Positions 8,687-18,445 of a DNA stretch of 64,000 bases are shown piece after piece. Every line of letters starts with the position of its first letter. The first letter of the stretch is position 1. The notes beneath the pieces were generated by a model. The model was not told the origin of the DNA. It made no database searches and was given only the letters and a program-made list of their open reading frames with translations. The DNA comes from OLB4 sp002050165. GTDB lineage: Bacteria > Bacteroidota > Ignavibacteria > Tepidaquicellales > Tepidaquicellaceae. A program made the position numbers and the translations under genes. The stretch is from positions 124,001 to 188,000 of the forward strand of contig SZPC01000003.1 of the NCBI GenBank assembly GCA_030263475.1. The letters run 5' to 3'.

Positions 8687-10162
8687 TTAAGTGACTTTAA
8701 CGCTTTTGACAATTGACAATACTTTTCTCAGGTCTAACAAACCGGATAACTGAATAGTGAAGAAAAAAAGCAGTACCAGCAGGATTGATGAAATAAATAT
8801 CAACATTTCATTTTCCACAAAAAACGATATCAGGGTGAATAAAAGGAAACAGCAAACTGCAACAAAAAAGATTGTAAGATTGATGAACCATTGGTATTCA
8901 ATTCTATAGATTTTTTGAGAGATGAAATAAAGAAAGATGAACATTACGAAATATGAAAACAAAGTGCTGAATGCTGCACCGGTTATATCATATAAGGGTA
9001 TTAAAATTATATTAGAAATTAAATAAACTCCCAAACCAATCAATGCATTAATGAAAAGGTGGTAAGTCTTGTTTGAAAAGAACGGCGCAACATTCATATT
9101 TGCAATTAATCCAGCGAAGAAATATGACAGCAGCACTATAGGAACAATCTTCAAGCCGTACCAAAAGTCTTTATCAAGAAAACTTATTCCGAACATTTCC
9201 AATTTTACTAACGGGGGCAATAGTAATGAGAAAATCAAGACTAAACTGATCCCTGCGAAAACAAAATATGTGAAAATTTCCGATATAATTTTTTTATTCT
9301 CAGGATCATCTGCAATATTTAAAAAATACGGAGTCCACGAGAAACGGAAGGCAGCAACAAGTAATCTCATAACAGATGCGAGTTTGATACTCGCTGAATA
9401 TATCCCTACCAATCCTTCATCGAAATAATGTTTAAGAAAAAATCTATCGGCTTGCTCTGTGAAAATTATTATAAGTCCTATATAAATGAATTTATTGCCA
9501 TACAAAATCATCCGTCCGGTCAACTTAAGATCAATTTTGAACGTGAGGAATTGTTTTGTAATGTATAAGCTGTAAATGTAAGTTACCGCAACCGAAATTA
9601 TATAGCTGTAGAGAATCGCTTCAATCCCAAACCGGAAATAAAATATGAACAAAAGGTTGAATGCAAGATTCAAGATAAACGTTACAATTGTGAGTTGGAA
9701 ATATTTCTTCGCGTTTAATTCAGCCCTAAGGAGGATCAATGGGATTCTGTACATCGAATCTGTAAAAAGCAGCACAGATAAAATCCTTACGATATATATT
9801 CCGTAACTATCGTTTGCAAAGCCAATGAACTCAGCTATATCGCCTGCTAAAATAAATACAACAATTGAGAATATAAACGAGGTTACCGTAATCGTAATGA
9901 GTGTAGAAGAATAAATTTTACATTTACCCTCATGACTATTTTCATCAATAAAAAATTTAAGAAACGAGGTTTCCGAGCCATACATATAGAGTACTATCAA
10001 AAGGAACCAAACCGAACTCAACAGGGCGTAATATCCAAGTTCATTCACTGAAAAGTAGGCTGTGTAAACCGGTAAAAGTATAATAGAAAGAGAACGGTTG
10101 AGAAATGCACCGAGCCCGTAGAACATAGTTTGCGAAAATAGTTTCTTGATGTGGCTGCTCAT
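8687..10162 (-). CDS. Polysaccharide flippase, Wzx-like (MOP superfamily)
   Basis: A 491-residue inner-membrane protein with 12-14 predicted helices, no signal peptide, and the N-terminal pattern of lipid-linked oligosaccharide flippases (TMFYGLGAFLNRSLSIILLPVYT, then YYALLSSVWFLLIVLYMYG). It would move an undecaprenyl-linked glycan unit across the inner membrane. It is the last gene of the glycan operon, starting two bases after the stop of the glycosyltransferase. Wzx proteins diverge quickly, so the exact substrate cannot be read from sequence. No Wzy polymerase or ligase is nearby. Confidence 0.85.
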   Translation of the reverse strand: MSSHIKKLFSQTMFYGLGAFLNRSLSIILLPVYTAYFSVNELGYYALLSSVWFLLIVLYMYGSETSFLKFFIDENSHEGKCKIYSSTLITITVTSFIFSIVVFILAGDIAEFIGFANDSYGIYIVRILSVLLFTDSMYRIPLILLRAELNAKKYFQLTIVTFILNLAFNLLFIFYFRFGIEAILYSYIISVAVTYIYSLYITKQFLTFKIDLKLTGRMILYGNKFIYIGLIIIFTEQADRFFLKHYFDEGLVGIYSASIKLASVMRLLVAAFRFSWTPYFLNIADDPENKKIISEIFTYFVFAGISLVLIFSLLLPPLVKLEMFGISFLDKDFWYGLKIVPIVLLSYFFAGLIANMNVAPFFSNKTYHLFINALIGLGVYLISNIILIPLYDITGAAFSTLFSYFVMFIFLYFISQKIYRIEYQWFINLTIFFVAVCCFLLFTLISFFVENEMLIFISSILLVLLFFFTIQLSGLLDLRKVLSIVKSVKVT

Positions 10163-10164
10163 TC

Positions 10165-11232
10165 TCAGATTATCTTGTTGTCATAATAAAGCAGATCGAG
10201 CTTGTCGTTAACCGAACGGTAAGAATGATATTTCTCCGCCCATGCACGACCTTCGTTTATCTTTGCTCTCCGGAGTTGTTCGTTATCAATCAGTTGAAGA
10301 AGCCTTTCTTTCAGGTTATTTATGTTACAGGCTATAAACGGATTTTCTTTTAAGAAATCAAGATAACCTGATGAAAATTCTACAAACGTCGGAATCCCCA
10401 TTGAAAGATTTTCAATTGAATTTTTCCCATATCCGCTACCACCGGCAATCCCGCCAACCTGATCAATTGCAAGGTCGCACGTGCTCTTAATTTTTAATAC
10501 TTCCTCTCTGTCCATATTTTCAACAAGGACAAACTCAATTTGCCTCACTGCTTCAACCTCCCTGATTACTTCAATAATTTTATCAGTTCCTTTGAAAAGT
10601 CTGTTAGTCGGAGAATGAATAATTTTTATCTTTGAATTATTTCGAATTGGAATTTTATATTGATGTACATCGAAAGGAAAGAAGAGATAATTTATTCCGG
10701 GATACAATTGTGTATGATCGAACTCAACGGTAAGGTTCAGGTCAGAAATTTCATCCAGATCTTTAAATATTCCCCTGGTTCTCAAATCGCTACCGAAGTA
10801 ACAACATACGATTTTTTTCCCCAGTGATTTAATTTTCCTTGCGAAACGCAAATCCCTGAAGAGGTCCATTCCACCATCGAAATGGTATATGTCGTAATCA
10901 AATAAATCATAATGATTAATCGCGGAAAATATTTTAGGGGTATTTTTTAAATCGCGCAACTTGAAGTAAAGTGCTTCAATCGGGTTTTTTGATTTATAGT
11001 ATTTTAAACCCGAAACTTTTGCATCAATTTTACTGTCGCGCCACTTCTTTGCATATTTTCCGGTGTGACTATTAAGGTTCAGGCATATATCTTCAGGGAA
11101 TTTCAAAGTATTCGGGTACATTGTGACTAAGCGGGCTTTGTAGTGATTTGCGTTCTGCATATTTACAAAATCCATCGGCATCCCTGCGAAGTTCTGCGGT
11201 GCAATATGAAGAACTTTAATCAGCCTGTTCAA
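10165..11232 (-). CDS. Glycosyltransferase, GT4-like (GT-B fold)
   Basis: A 355-residue cytoplasmic protein with a GT-B layout: an N-terminal Rossmann-type half (IKVLHIAPQNFAGMPMDFVN) and a C-terminal donor-binding half. The latter has IKIIHSPTNRLFKGTDKII, then DLAIDQVGGIAGGSGYGKNSIENLSMGIPTF, where the E in NSIENL resembles the GT4 EX7E region. It probably adds one sugar to a lipid-linked glycan. The start is TTG overlapping the TGA of the gene upstream (TTGA), a sign of translational coupling. Family assignment is by motif only and donor sugar is unknown. Confidence 0.75.
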   Translation of the reverse strand: MNRLIKVLHIAPQNFAGMPMDFVNMQNANHYKARLVTMYPNTLKFPEDICLNLNSHTGKYAKKWRDSKIDAKVSGLKYYKSKNPIEALYFKLRDLKNTPKIFSAINHYDLFDYDIYHFDGGMDLFRDLRFARKIKSLGKKIVCCYFGSDLRTRGIFKDLDEISDLNLTVEFDHTQLYPGINYLFFPFDVHQYKIPIRNNSKIKIIHSPTNRLFKGTDKIIEVIREVEAVRQIEFVLVENMDREEVLKIKSTCDLAIDQVGGIAGGSGYGKNSIENLSMGIPTFVEFSSGYLDFLKENPFIACNINNLKERLLQLIDNEQLRRAKINEGRAWAEKYHSYRSVNDKLDLLYYDNKII

Positions 11233-11966
11233 CTTCTGTTGCTTATTAGCCTAAGTATGTTCCCGGAAAATATCTGCTCTTTATCTGTTGCGGGTATATC
11301 CAATGACTCAATTAACGGAATATACATTGACGGTAATCCGAGGTTGTAATCGCTACCGAAAATTACTTTATCTGCCCCTACAATTTTTACTGCGTTATTG
11401 ACAAAGTAAAATTCCCTGACTGACTCGGTTCCGAGATAAACGTTATTATAACGATTGCGTGCTATTTCAATCGCACATTCCATTATCAGACCCGGTTGAT
11501 CTCCACCCATATGTGCGAGTATTAACGGAATTCCCGGGAACATTACAGAAACTTCAAGGCAGAATTTATAACTTGCAATCTCCTGCCACCTGCCGCAATG
11601 TACAACAACAGGAATCCTTCTTGATTCAGCTAGAGCAAGATATTTTACAAATGAAGGATCTGTAATTCTTCTCTTTTGTAGAGATGGATGGATTTTAAAC
11701 AGTGAAATCCGGTTGATGTTATTTTCAAGAAATTTGTCAAGCTCCGGATCCATCGGATTTATCCATGCCATATAATAAAATTTGAAATCCCGGTTGTCAA
11801 TTGTTTGAGCAAATAACTCGAGATTTGATGTTGAATCGGTTGGCATACATACAGCTGCATCCACTCCGGATGACTTCATTACATATATTGCCTGCTCAAC
11901 AGTTGAAGTGTAGTTAAAAAATACTTCACTCCATTTTCCGATATGAATGTGCGAATCAATTATCAT
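11229..11966 (-). CDS. Amidohydrolase-family metal-dependent hydrolase
   Basis: A 245-residue TIM-barrel hydrolase of the amidohydrolase-2 type. Metal and catalytic residues are visible in order: HIH at residues 6-8 of the chosen start, FKIHP, VVVHCGR, LILAHMGG and IFGSDYN. I use the ATG at 11966 because AGGAG lies nine bases before it; a longer in-frame reading from 11993 would overlap the formyltransferase by 38 bases. The natural substrate is unknown. Inside a glycan operon it might act on an amide or ester of a sugar, but that is guesswork. The TGA overlaps the next start. Confidence 0.8.
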   Translation of the reverse strand: MIIDSHIHIGKWSEVFFNYTSTVEQAIYVMKSSGVDAAVCMPTDSTSNLELFAQTIDNRDFKFYYMAWINPMDPELDKFLENNINRISLFKIHPSLQKRRITDPSFVKYLALAESRRIPVVVHCGRWQEIASYKFCLEVSVMFPGIPLILAHMGGDQPGLIMECAIEIARNRYNNVYLGTESVREFYFVNNAVKIVGADKVIFGSDYNLGLPSMYIPLIESLDIPATDKEQIFSGNILRLISNRS

Positions 11967-12894
11967 AAAATTTTTCTCCTGTTTTAAATTCATTCAATAG
12001 GGATATTTCCTTACGGTTAATATCATTAAGCTCGAAAATCAAAATTTCTCCGTCAGCAAGCGCAAGCCTGATAAAATTATCATTAACTTCGGTTACTTCA
12101 GCAAAATCCGATTTCTTTGTATTTACTTTAACTAACCCGGCACGATTAATAAAATACCGTTTACCCTTGAAATCAAAGAATGACTGAGGATAAGGCGTAT
12201 ATAGCGCCCTCATTTTATCGTACGATTTTTTAACTCCGGCGCTCCACTTGATTAACCTTTCATCTTCACTAAGTAATTTACCGGCAATGAATGAACTCCC
12301 GGATTGAGGATGATAATTGCACTCCCCTGTCTCCAACTCACATATAGCTTCGCAGAATATCTCACCGGAAATTAATGCACATTTTTCGTACAACGTATTA
12401 ACGTCATCGGTTAATTCAATTCTTAACTTTTTTTCGATAAGTAAATCACCCGAATCAACACCATCGTCAATCCTGTGAACAGAAATAATCAAACTTTCAT
12501 CACCATTCATGATTGTCCTGCTAATGGGCGCCCGCCCCCGATATTCTGGAAGTTTACCACAGTGTAAATTTAAAATACCAAACTCCGGTAAGGAATAAAC
12601 ATCCTTTTTAATTATCTCCATAAAACCGCAACAAACCCCAAGATTGCATTCAGATATTTCACTTTTGAGCTCATTAAGTTTTTTGACTTTGAAAATTCTA
12701 ATCCCGTTTAAGTCACAATATTCTATAAGCGGGAAGAAAAATTTTGAGTCAAGTTTTTCCCTGTCGCGATTTTCGTGAATAACAGTAAATTCTGGAATTC
12801 TCCCATTCTTTATTAACCCCTTGAGACAATGGAGGCTCATCACTCCATGAGCAAGATAAAAAAACTTTATTTTTGGAGTTGCGTTTTGTACCAT
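11956..12894 (-). CDS. Formyltransferase, Fmt/ArnA-type (likely sugar N-formyltransferase)
   Basis: A 312-residue enzyme of the 10-formyl-THF formyltransferase fold. The catalytic triad is visible as N109 and H111 in LNLHCGKLPEYRG and D147 in DDGVDSGD. The RGRAPISRTIMNGD block follows, and the C-terminal domain has the Fmt-C look (KMRALYTPYPQSFF). Initiator-tRNA formylation is possible, but the position between an epimerase and glycan genes, and the overlap with both neighbours (28 and 11 bases), favour formylation of an amino sugar. No sugar aminotransferase is in the window, so the amino sugar must be made elsewhere. Confidence 0.8.
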   Translation of the reverse strand: MVQNATPKIKFFYLAHGVMSLHCLKGLIKNGRIPEFTVIHENRDREKLDSKFFFPLIEYCDLNGIRIFKVKKLNELKSEISECNLGVCCGFMEIIKKDVYSLPEFGILNLHCGKLPEYRGRAPISRTIMNGDESLIISVHRIDDGVDSGDLLIEKKLRIELTDDVNTLYEKCALISGEIFCEAICELETGECNYHPQSGSSFIAGKLLSEDERLIKWSAGVKKSYDKMRALYTPYPQSFFDFKGKRYFINRAGLVKVNTKKSDFAEVTEVNDNFIRLALADGEILIFELNDINRKEISLLNEFKTGEKFYDN

Positions 12895-13832
12895 TTGTAT
12901 GACCTCATAATCCCCTCATTTAAATCAACTTTTGGTTTATATCCGAGCATACTTGTTGCCTTATCAATTGATGGTATTCGCAATTCAACGTCAACATAGT
13001 TCTTCGGGATATATTTTATTTTTGCTTTAGTACCCGTCAGTGAAACTATCTTTTCAGCAAGTGATGAAATTGTAATAGTACCCTTCGGATTTCCAATATT
13101 AAATATTTGTCCGACAGCTTTCCTCTTTGTAAGACATAACATAATACCATTGACCATATCGTCAATATAGCACCAGGAGCGTATTTGATCGCCATCACCA
13201 TGAATTTCAATATCTTTATTGAGCACGGCATTTTTAATAAACTGATGAATCGCACCTTCGCCAACCTGTCCCGGTCCGTAAATATTGAAAGGTCGAATTA
13301 TTACAATCGGATAACCAAATGTTTTGAAATAGCTGTGCAGTATATGTTCGCCGGCTACTTTACTGATTGAATACGTCCATCTCGCTTCACCTACAGGTGC
13401 AAAATTGGTCGCATCTAATTCAGTTGATTTGTAAGCATAAGCGCCCAATACTTCGGATGTGGAAAAATCCAATACTCGCTCAAGTCTTTTAGAACATGGC
13501 TCAAGCGCCTTCATAAGGTTGAATGTACCGGTTATATTCACGTCCAGAGTTTCTACCGGATTTTTTATAACGGTATCAATACCTGCAACTGCCGCAAGAT
13601 GAATTACTACCTGAGGTTTAAATTGATTCACCTGCTTATTAAGGAAATCCACATCAAGTATATCACCTCGTATAATTTTCAAATTACCGGATTTGATATT
13701 TTTCGTTGAAATTGAATCTCTGGAAAAGTTATCGTAAATCAGAATTTCATTATTCATGACGAGCTTTGAGACCAGAGTACTCCCAATAAATCCCGCACCA
13801 CCGGTCATCAGTATTTTTTTCCCTTTTAGCAT
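12867..13832 (-). CDS. NAD-dependent sugar epimerase/dehydratase (extended SDR)
   Basis: A 321-residue nucleotide-sugar modifying enzyme. The dinucleotide motif TGGAGFIGS spans 10-18, D59-I-L-D follows, STSEV lies at 124-128, and the catalytic Y154-x3-K158 is in YSISKVAGE. RPFNIYGPGQ and the SWCYIDDMV region mark the sugar-nucleotide side. It is most like UDP-glucose 4-epimerase or dTDP-glucose 4,6-dehydratase relatives; the C-terminal half cannot settle which. It overlaps the formyltransferase by 28 bases and the preceding gene by one base (TAATG). Confidence 0.88.
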   Translation of the reverse strand: MLKGKKILMTGGAGFIGSTLVSKLVMNNEILIYDNFSRDSISTKNIKSGNLKIIRGDILDVDFLNKQVNQFKPQVVIHLAAVAGIDTVIKNPVETLDVNITGTFNLMKALEPCSKRLERVLDFSTSEVLGAYAYKSTELDATNFAPVGEARWTYSISKVAGEHILHSYFKTFGYPIVIIRPFNIYGPGQVGEGAIHQFIKNAVLNKDIEIHGDGDQIRSWCYIDDMVNGIMLCLTKRKAVGQIFNIGNPKGTITISSLAEKIVSLTGTKAKIKYIPKNYVDVELRIPSIDKATSMLGYKPKVDLNEGIMRSYKWYKTQLQK

Positions 13833-14809
13833 TAAGTTAAATTATATTCAAAAACTTTCCTCAGATAACCAAACCCGAGAAATCTCCTTTTAAAAGAAAA
13901 CAAACCTTCAAGCAAATTCCCTTTAATATCGGAAGTCCCGATGTCATAATATTTGAAACCATTTCCCTTTGCCCATTCAATAGTTTTATATAACGTAAAG
14001 TCAGATGCTCCGTCAATATTTTCGTTTGTATCAATTGCGAGATAAAAATTAAGAATTACATCCGGAGTAATTTCAAACAGGTAACAAACGCTGACAGGTA
14101 AACCTTCACAGGTTGAATAAAATATTCTTATACGGTCATTCACCGATTCCTTCAGATACCGGATTTCATCAAGCGTATGAGTTGGTTTAACGTTTTTTGC
14201 GCCCCGGTCTTTAAGAAGTATCTCGAACAAATCATTGAAAAGCGTACTTTCATCTTTAGATGAATATTCAAAAAACTCAAACTTCTCCGCCCCCCTGTTT
14301 ATTGCCCGCTTTTTCTCAGCGATATTTCTGAATTCAAATTCGGATAGATTGATAATGTTCGTGATTGATACTTTCAAAATTCTGAATCCTTTGTAGAGCA
14401 AAGCGTATTCGTTCTCCTCGCATGGCATTGCGTCGTACAGGAACGGATAGCTCCTGAGCGTAATTTTATCGAAACTGTTTTCCCTCATGTAATTTAAAAA
14501 TTCCGGAATAGCCTTAATGTAATCTACAACGTAACTCCGCCTCTTCCACCAGAAACTTCCGAAACTCACGCCGTTGCACGAAATAAATCTTTTCAAACCA
14601 TTTTCATTTAGTTCGCAGCCGGTCATTAACGCAAGCAGTTTGTTGTTCCGTGTATCCCTGAATTTCAAATGATGCCAGCAAATTCCCTTTCCGAATTTAT
14701 CGTTATAGCTCAGAAATTTCGGGTCGAAGAAAAGGTTGTATTGATTCCGGAGAAATTCAGCCCAGTCCAAATCTTCGTTCAGTTCCTTTACTCGCTCTAC
14801 TACTATCAT
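13832..14809 (-). CDS. GNAT/FemAB-like acyl- or aminoacyl-transferase
   Basis: A 325-residue soluble protein with the double-GNAT layout of FemAB/BioF2-like transferases: two acetyltransferase-type halves, the second with CYLFEITPDVILNFYLA followed by SDFTLYKTIEWAKGNGFKYYDIGTSD, a typical end of such folds. Related proteins in glycan and peptidoglycan loci transfer an acyl or amino-acid group to an amino sugar. The acceptor here is unknown. It begins right after the GT39 stop codon (TAAATG) and overlaps the epimerase by one base, so it belongs to the glycan operon. Confidence 0.7.
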   Translation of the reverse strand: MIVVERVKELNEDLDWAEFLRNQYNLFFDPKFLSYNDKFGKGICWHHLKFRDTRNNKLLALMTGCELNENGLKRFISCNGVSFGSFWWKRRSYVVDYIKAIPEFLNYMRENSFDKITLRSYPFLYDAMPCEENEYALLYKGFRILKVSITNIINLSEFEFRNIAEKKRAINRGAEKFEFFEYSSKDESTLFNDLFEILLKDRGAKNVKPTHTLDEIRYLKESVNDRIRIFYSTCEGLPVSVCYLFEITPDVILNFYLAIDTNENIDGASDFTLYKTIEWAKGNGFKYYDIGTSDIKGNLLEGLFSFKRRFLGFGYLRKVFEYNLT

Positions 14810-16489
14810 TTAGTTATTCGAATATAATTCATAGCCTCTGGTTTTATAAATCAACCGGTAGTTACCCGGGATGAACAATTCTGAAGCTGGATAATCTGCG
14901 CGGTTAATATTGTCTTTCTCGACTATCACAAAGGTTTCGTCTTTATATTCAGATAGATCCGACCTTATTGAGTCTGTCCCGTTTTTTGTATCCAACATTG
15001 TAATATTGTAACCGCTCTTCGTCCAATCAACATCCGCCCCTTCGAAATAAAAACTTAATTGCGGGTTATATCTGTAATCTGATGCAATGTAACAAATCCT
15101 GCTTGCGGGATAAGAATCAATAATTAACTTCAGTTCGGAAATATTGTAAGTATTCTCCCAACTCGGGATATCAATCAGATATTTTATATTTGATATTAGG
15201 AAAGTCAGTACTACAAATAAAATTAACACCGGCTTTAACCTGTTTATCTTTGATACCAGAAATGCCACAGCTGTCAACAAAATAACCGATACACCGAGAA
15301 CTAACAGTATAATAAGAAAATCGCTATGCAACACAACTTCTTTTGCCTGATGTCTGACTGTATCCGTGAAATACCAAATAAGATTAAATAACAACAACAA
15401 CGCTGCGATAAATTTCTTCCGGAAGGAATCAAACTCATAAGATAAAATAAAATCTGCAAGCAACATTACACCGGGGGTTAAAATAAGCAGAATGTAAACT
15501 TCGAGCTTCGTCTTGAATATTGTAATTATTACAAAGCCGGTTAAAAACCAAACCCAAAGGAAAACTTTTTGCCACGATAGTTTCCTGATTTTTTTAAAAT
15601 CAGTAACCAACGAGTAAAAAATCAAAACTGAAAAAGGAATTATATTCAGCAAATAGTTTATATAATAAAGCAATCCGGAGCTTTTATTGTTATGCTCTAA
15701 ACCTGAGAATGCTCTTTCAATAATATGAAATCCGAAAAAGTAAGACAGGAATTCATAACCATGCGTAACAATCATGTATATATGCCAGGGCGCCGCTATG
15801 ATTATACCGATCAGAGAGAACAACAAAATATCTTTTACCGTAACTTTGAATCTATCTATTAAGAAATAATACGAAATCATGAAAACAATCGGAATCAGGA
15901 TTCCAACAATAATTTTCACCATCAGGCATAAACCAAAAACAACCCCTGTTGAATACAAATATTTTACCGATCCGCTCCGGTTATAATTCAACATTAAATA
16001 AACTGAAAGTAAAATAAAGAACGTGTAGGGTATATCAAACTGAAACCGCTTTGAAAAGACATTGAAGATGATCGTAGAGCTGAAAATCAACGTCGCAAGC
16101 AGACCAACTTTCCTGTCAAATAATTCCGAAGAAGTCTTATAAATCAGAAAAAGTGATGCGATTGAAAACGCGAAGATGATTAACTTCAAAGTTGGGGAGT
16201 TCAACCCGGTAATGAGAGAAATGAAATAGCCAATCCAAATTAGCAACGGAGGATGAGACCCGGAATAGAAACCACCGGTGGAATGAGAACTTTGGTCAAA
16301 GAAATCACCGTTAATATAAATCGATAGTACTCTCAACGCGTACATCCCCTCATCCCAGGGTTGTATGTCTGTCGAAAATACCGGTGGAATTTTTAAAACA
16401 CAGATTATGAGGAGAGCAGAATAAAAAAGGTAATTCAGGATTTTCTTATTATCGAAAGCCTGATTGAATTTTTCTAAATGAACGTTCAT
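14810..16489 (-). CDS. Membrane glycosyltransferase, GT39 / ArnT-PMT type
   Basis: A 559-residue integral membrane enzyme with about 11-12 helices. The acidic motif of the C-type GT fold is present in the first periplasmic loop (DIQPWDEGMYALR, residues about 40-52), followed by a SGSHPPLLIWIGY stretch typical of PMT_2-domain proteins. Such enzymes take a sugar from a polyprenyl-phosphate carrier on the periplasmic side and add it to lipid A, a protein or a glycan. A soluble C-terminal domain (about 440-559) follows the helices. It starts 15 bases after a PorV-like gene, physically linking outer-membrane and glycan functions. Confidence 0.82.
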   Translation of the reverse strand: MNVHLEKFNQAFDNKKILNYLFYSALLIICVLKIPPVFSTDIQPWDEGMYALRVLSIYINGDFFDQSSHSTGGFYSGSHPPLLIWIGYFISLITGLNSPTLKLIIFAFSIASLFLIYKTSSELFDRKVGLLATLIFSSTIIFNVFSKRFQFDIPYTFFILLSVYLMLNYNRSGSVKYLYSTGVVFGLCLMVKIIVGILIPIVFMISYYFLIDRFKVTVKDILLFSLIGIIIAAPWHIYMIVTHGYEFLSYFFGFHIIERAFSGLEHNNKSSGLLYYINYLLNIIPFSVLIFYSLVTDFKKIRKLSWQKVFLWVWFLTGFVIITIFKTKLEVYILLILTPGVMLLADFILSYEFDSFRKKFIAALLLLFNLIWYFTDTVRHQAKEVVLHSDFLIILLVLGVSVILLTAVAFLVSKINRLKPVLILFVVLTFLISNIKYLIDIPSWENTYNISELKLIIDSYPASRICYIASDYRYNPQLSFYFEGADVDWTKSGYNITMLDTKNGTDSIRSDLSEYKDETFVIVEKDNINRADYPASELFIPGNYRLIYKTRGYELYSNN

Positions 16490-16503
16490 TCATCTGATTC
16501 AAA

Positions 16504-17400
16504 TTAAAAGCTAATTCCAAGGGAAAAAGTATTGCTATTCCCGAAATCGAGTGAATAAGGCACATAAGCGTAATCCACATTAAAGTTTTTATATTTCAAC
16601 CCGATTCCTGTAGTGAGTCCCCTGTTCTCGTACGCAGTCTGATAGCCTACTCTGACGAACACAATTTCCTTATACCCTAATTCCCCTCCCGAATTAATAT
16701 GGAAACTTCCCCCGTCAATAATTTTGTATCCCTCCAAGCCGAATCTGAAAGCAAAGTCACCTCTTGTCTGTGTATAACCCGCGCCAAGCCTTATGGCAGT
16801 TGGTAATTTTGTTTCAACGTGTCTCAAACCGTTAACTGATCCAAAGTTACTTAATACTGCAGACAGACTCAAATCATCCATTATATAATTTGCTCCAATA
16901 TCGAAGGCAACACCTGAAGCATCATCCACATAAAGTTTCTCGTAAATAAATTTTCCGGTTGCTCCGACAGTTAAGAATTCAGAAAGTTTATATGCCGCGG
17001 AAACTCCCATAGATAAATACTCTGCGTTGAACTCACCTTCCCTTTCACCCGGTATTTGTCTGATTTCAATATCTGAAATACCCGTTTTAAGGAAACCGAT
17101 ACCGAAAGCAAATTTATCTGATATCTTCATTTTTCCAGCAATAAAATCATGATTCAAATCTTCCATTTGGTTACTGTGCATCAGTACAACATTCGTATTC
17201 GCTCCATTAATTAACCGTGCAGGGTTATAGATAACAGCGGTTGCGTCATCGGTTAATGAAGAGTATGCATCACCCATGGAGATTGACGGAGCGCCTACAC
17301 CTAATTTAAGAAATGCAAATCCTGTATTGCCCGCCCCGTCATTTTGTGAATAAATTACAATAGGCAACATTGAAAATATAAGGATAAAAACTTTTTTCAT
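16504..17400 (-). CDS. PorV/PorQ family outer-membrane beta-barrel protein
   Basis: A 298-residue exported barrel. Signal peptide at 1-18 (MKKVFILIFSMLPIVIYSQ). The family hallmark near the mature start is clear: GFAFLKLGVGAPSISMGDAYSSLTDDATAVIYNPARL. Alternating strands follow, and the protein ends in FSLGISF, with the final aromatic residue needed for barrel insertion. PorV is a shuttle of the type IX system that hands cargo to the sortase; PorQ-like paralogues have uncertain roles. It lies four bases after the paralogous gene 17404-18426. Confidence 0.85.
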   Translation of the reverse strand: MKKVFILIFSMLPIVIYSQNDGAGNTGFAFLKLGVGAPSISMGDAYSSLTDDATAVIYNPARLINGANTNVVLMHSNQMEDLNHDFIAGKMKISDKFAFGIGFLKTGISDIEIRQIPGEREGEFNAEYLSMGVSAAYKLSEFLTVGATGKFIYEKLYVDDASGVAFDIGANYIMDDLSLSAVLSNFGSVNGLRHVETKLPTAIRLGAGYTQTRGDFAFRFGLEGYKIIDGGSFHINSGGELGYKEIVFVRVGYQTAYENRGLTTGIGLKYKNFNVDYAYVPYSLDFGNSNTFSLGISF

Positions 17401-17403
17401 ATC

Positions 17404-18426
17404 TTATTTAAATTTAAAAACCAGGCTAACATTTTGTAGCGCGGATTTTGAATAAGGTTCAAGTTGAAATGAATAATCAAGCCCAAGATTTATGTCTTCG
17501 GAGAACTTTCTTGTAAACCCGAAGCCCGCAGCAGGTTTGATATTTCCGAAAAAATCATCAACCCCGAAATTTATCCTTTCAATCCCGGCACGAAGAATAA
17601 TTGATTCAGTTAACTTATATTCACCTCCCAATTTCACTGAAAATTCATCGTAAAGTTCAACACCACTATCGGAGTTGAAATTCTCAGGTTGCCGGATTTT
17701 TATATATTCTGCTTCAAGTGTAACCGAGCCCTTATTATCCGGGAGTTTATATGAACTTCCGATATTGATAAGTGTCGGGAATTTGTCAACGGTAATATTC
17801 CCGGATGATCCGTAAATCTCGCTCGAACTCCACTCATTTTTCGCACCTAAATCTCTTACAGCTAATCCGATTGTAAGGTTATGACGAAGTTTGTAAATTG
17901 CCCCTACATCGAATCCAAGTGCGAGCTTACTCGTTACATCCTCGAATAATTTCGAATAGTAGAGCTTGAAACCAACACCGATTGCCAATTGCTCATCAAG
18001 TAAAAATCCTGTACCGAGATAAAACTGATTATCGAAGGTTGAGAACATTCCAATCTGTCTGGTATCGTTATTCCTGCCGTCAATATCCGATACACCGGAG
18101 TTAATCCAGGATAGGGTAATCCCTGCTCCGCCTTTTTCCTGATTTGGTAACTTAAATTTTCTTGAGAACCCGACAAAGTTCAGACTTCTGTCGAAACTCA
18201 TAAAGGAATATCCAACATTTACTATCCCCTGTTCCTGGAAAGTTGAAATCGCTGGATTGTAATAACCGAAATTGTCAGTGAAAATGTTCGATACCATCGC
18301 GTTACCCATTGAGAGCCCCCTTGCTCCGAAGCCCATTCGTGCAAAAGCTCCGGCGAAACTCCCTACCTGTGCAAAGACAGAACCGGCAATAAGTGAAATT
18401 AAAAACGTTAATAATAACTTTTTCAA
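17404..18426 (-). CDS. PorV/PorQ family outer-membrane beta-barrel protein (paralogue)
   Basis: A 340-residue barrel with a signal peptide (MKKLLLTFLISLIAGSVFAQ) and the motif FARMGFGARGLSMGNAMVSNIFTDNFGYYNPAIS, the same layout as the next gene. It ends NVSLVFKFK, a terminal strand. The start codon is TTG. The two adjacent copies look like an old tandem duplication with considerable divergence. Similar pairs in Ignavibacteria are often linked to T9SS cargo, and here a secreted FlgD-tailed protein lies just upstream. Whether it shuttles cargo is inference from family. Confidence 0.82.
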   Translation of the reverse strand: MKKLLLTFLISLIAGSVFAQVGSFAGAFARMGFGARGLSMGNAMVSNIFTDNFGYYNPAISTFQEQGIVNVGYSFMSFDRSLNFVGFSRKFKLPNQEKGGAGITLSWINSGVSDIDGRNNDTRQIGMFSTFDNQFYLGTGFLLDEQLAIGVGFKLYYSKLFEDVTSKLALGFDVGAIYKLRHNLTIGLAVRDLGAKNEWSSSEIYGSSGNITVDKFPTLINIGSSYKLPDNKGSVTLEAEYIKIRQPENFNSDSGVELYDEFSVKLGGEYKLTESIILRAGIERINFGVDDFFGNIKPAAGFGFTRKFSEDINLGLDYSFQLEPYSKSALQNVSLVFKFK

Positions 18427-18445
18427 ATCAATTCAAATTTTAATG

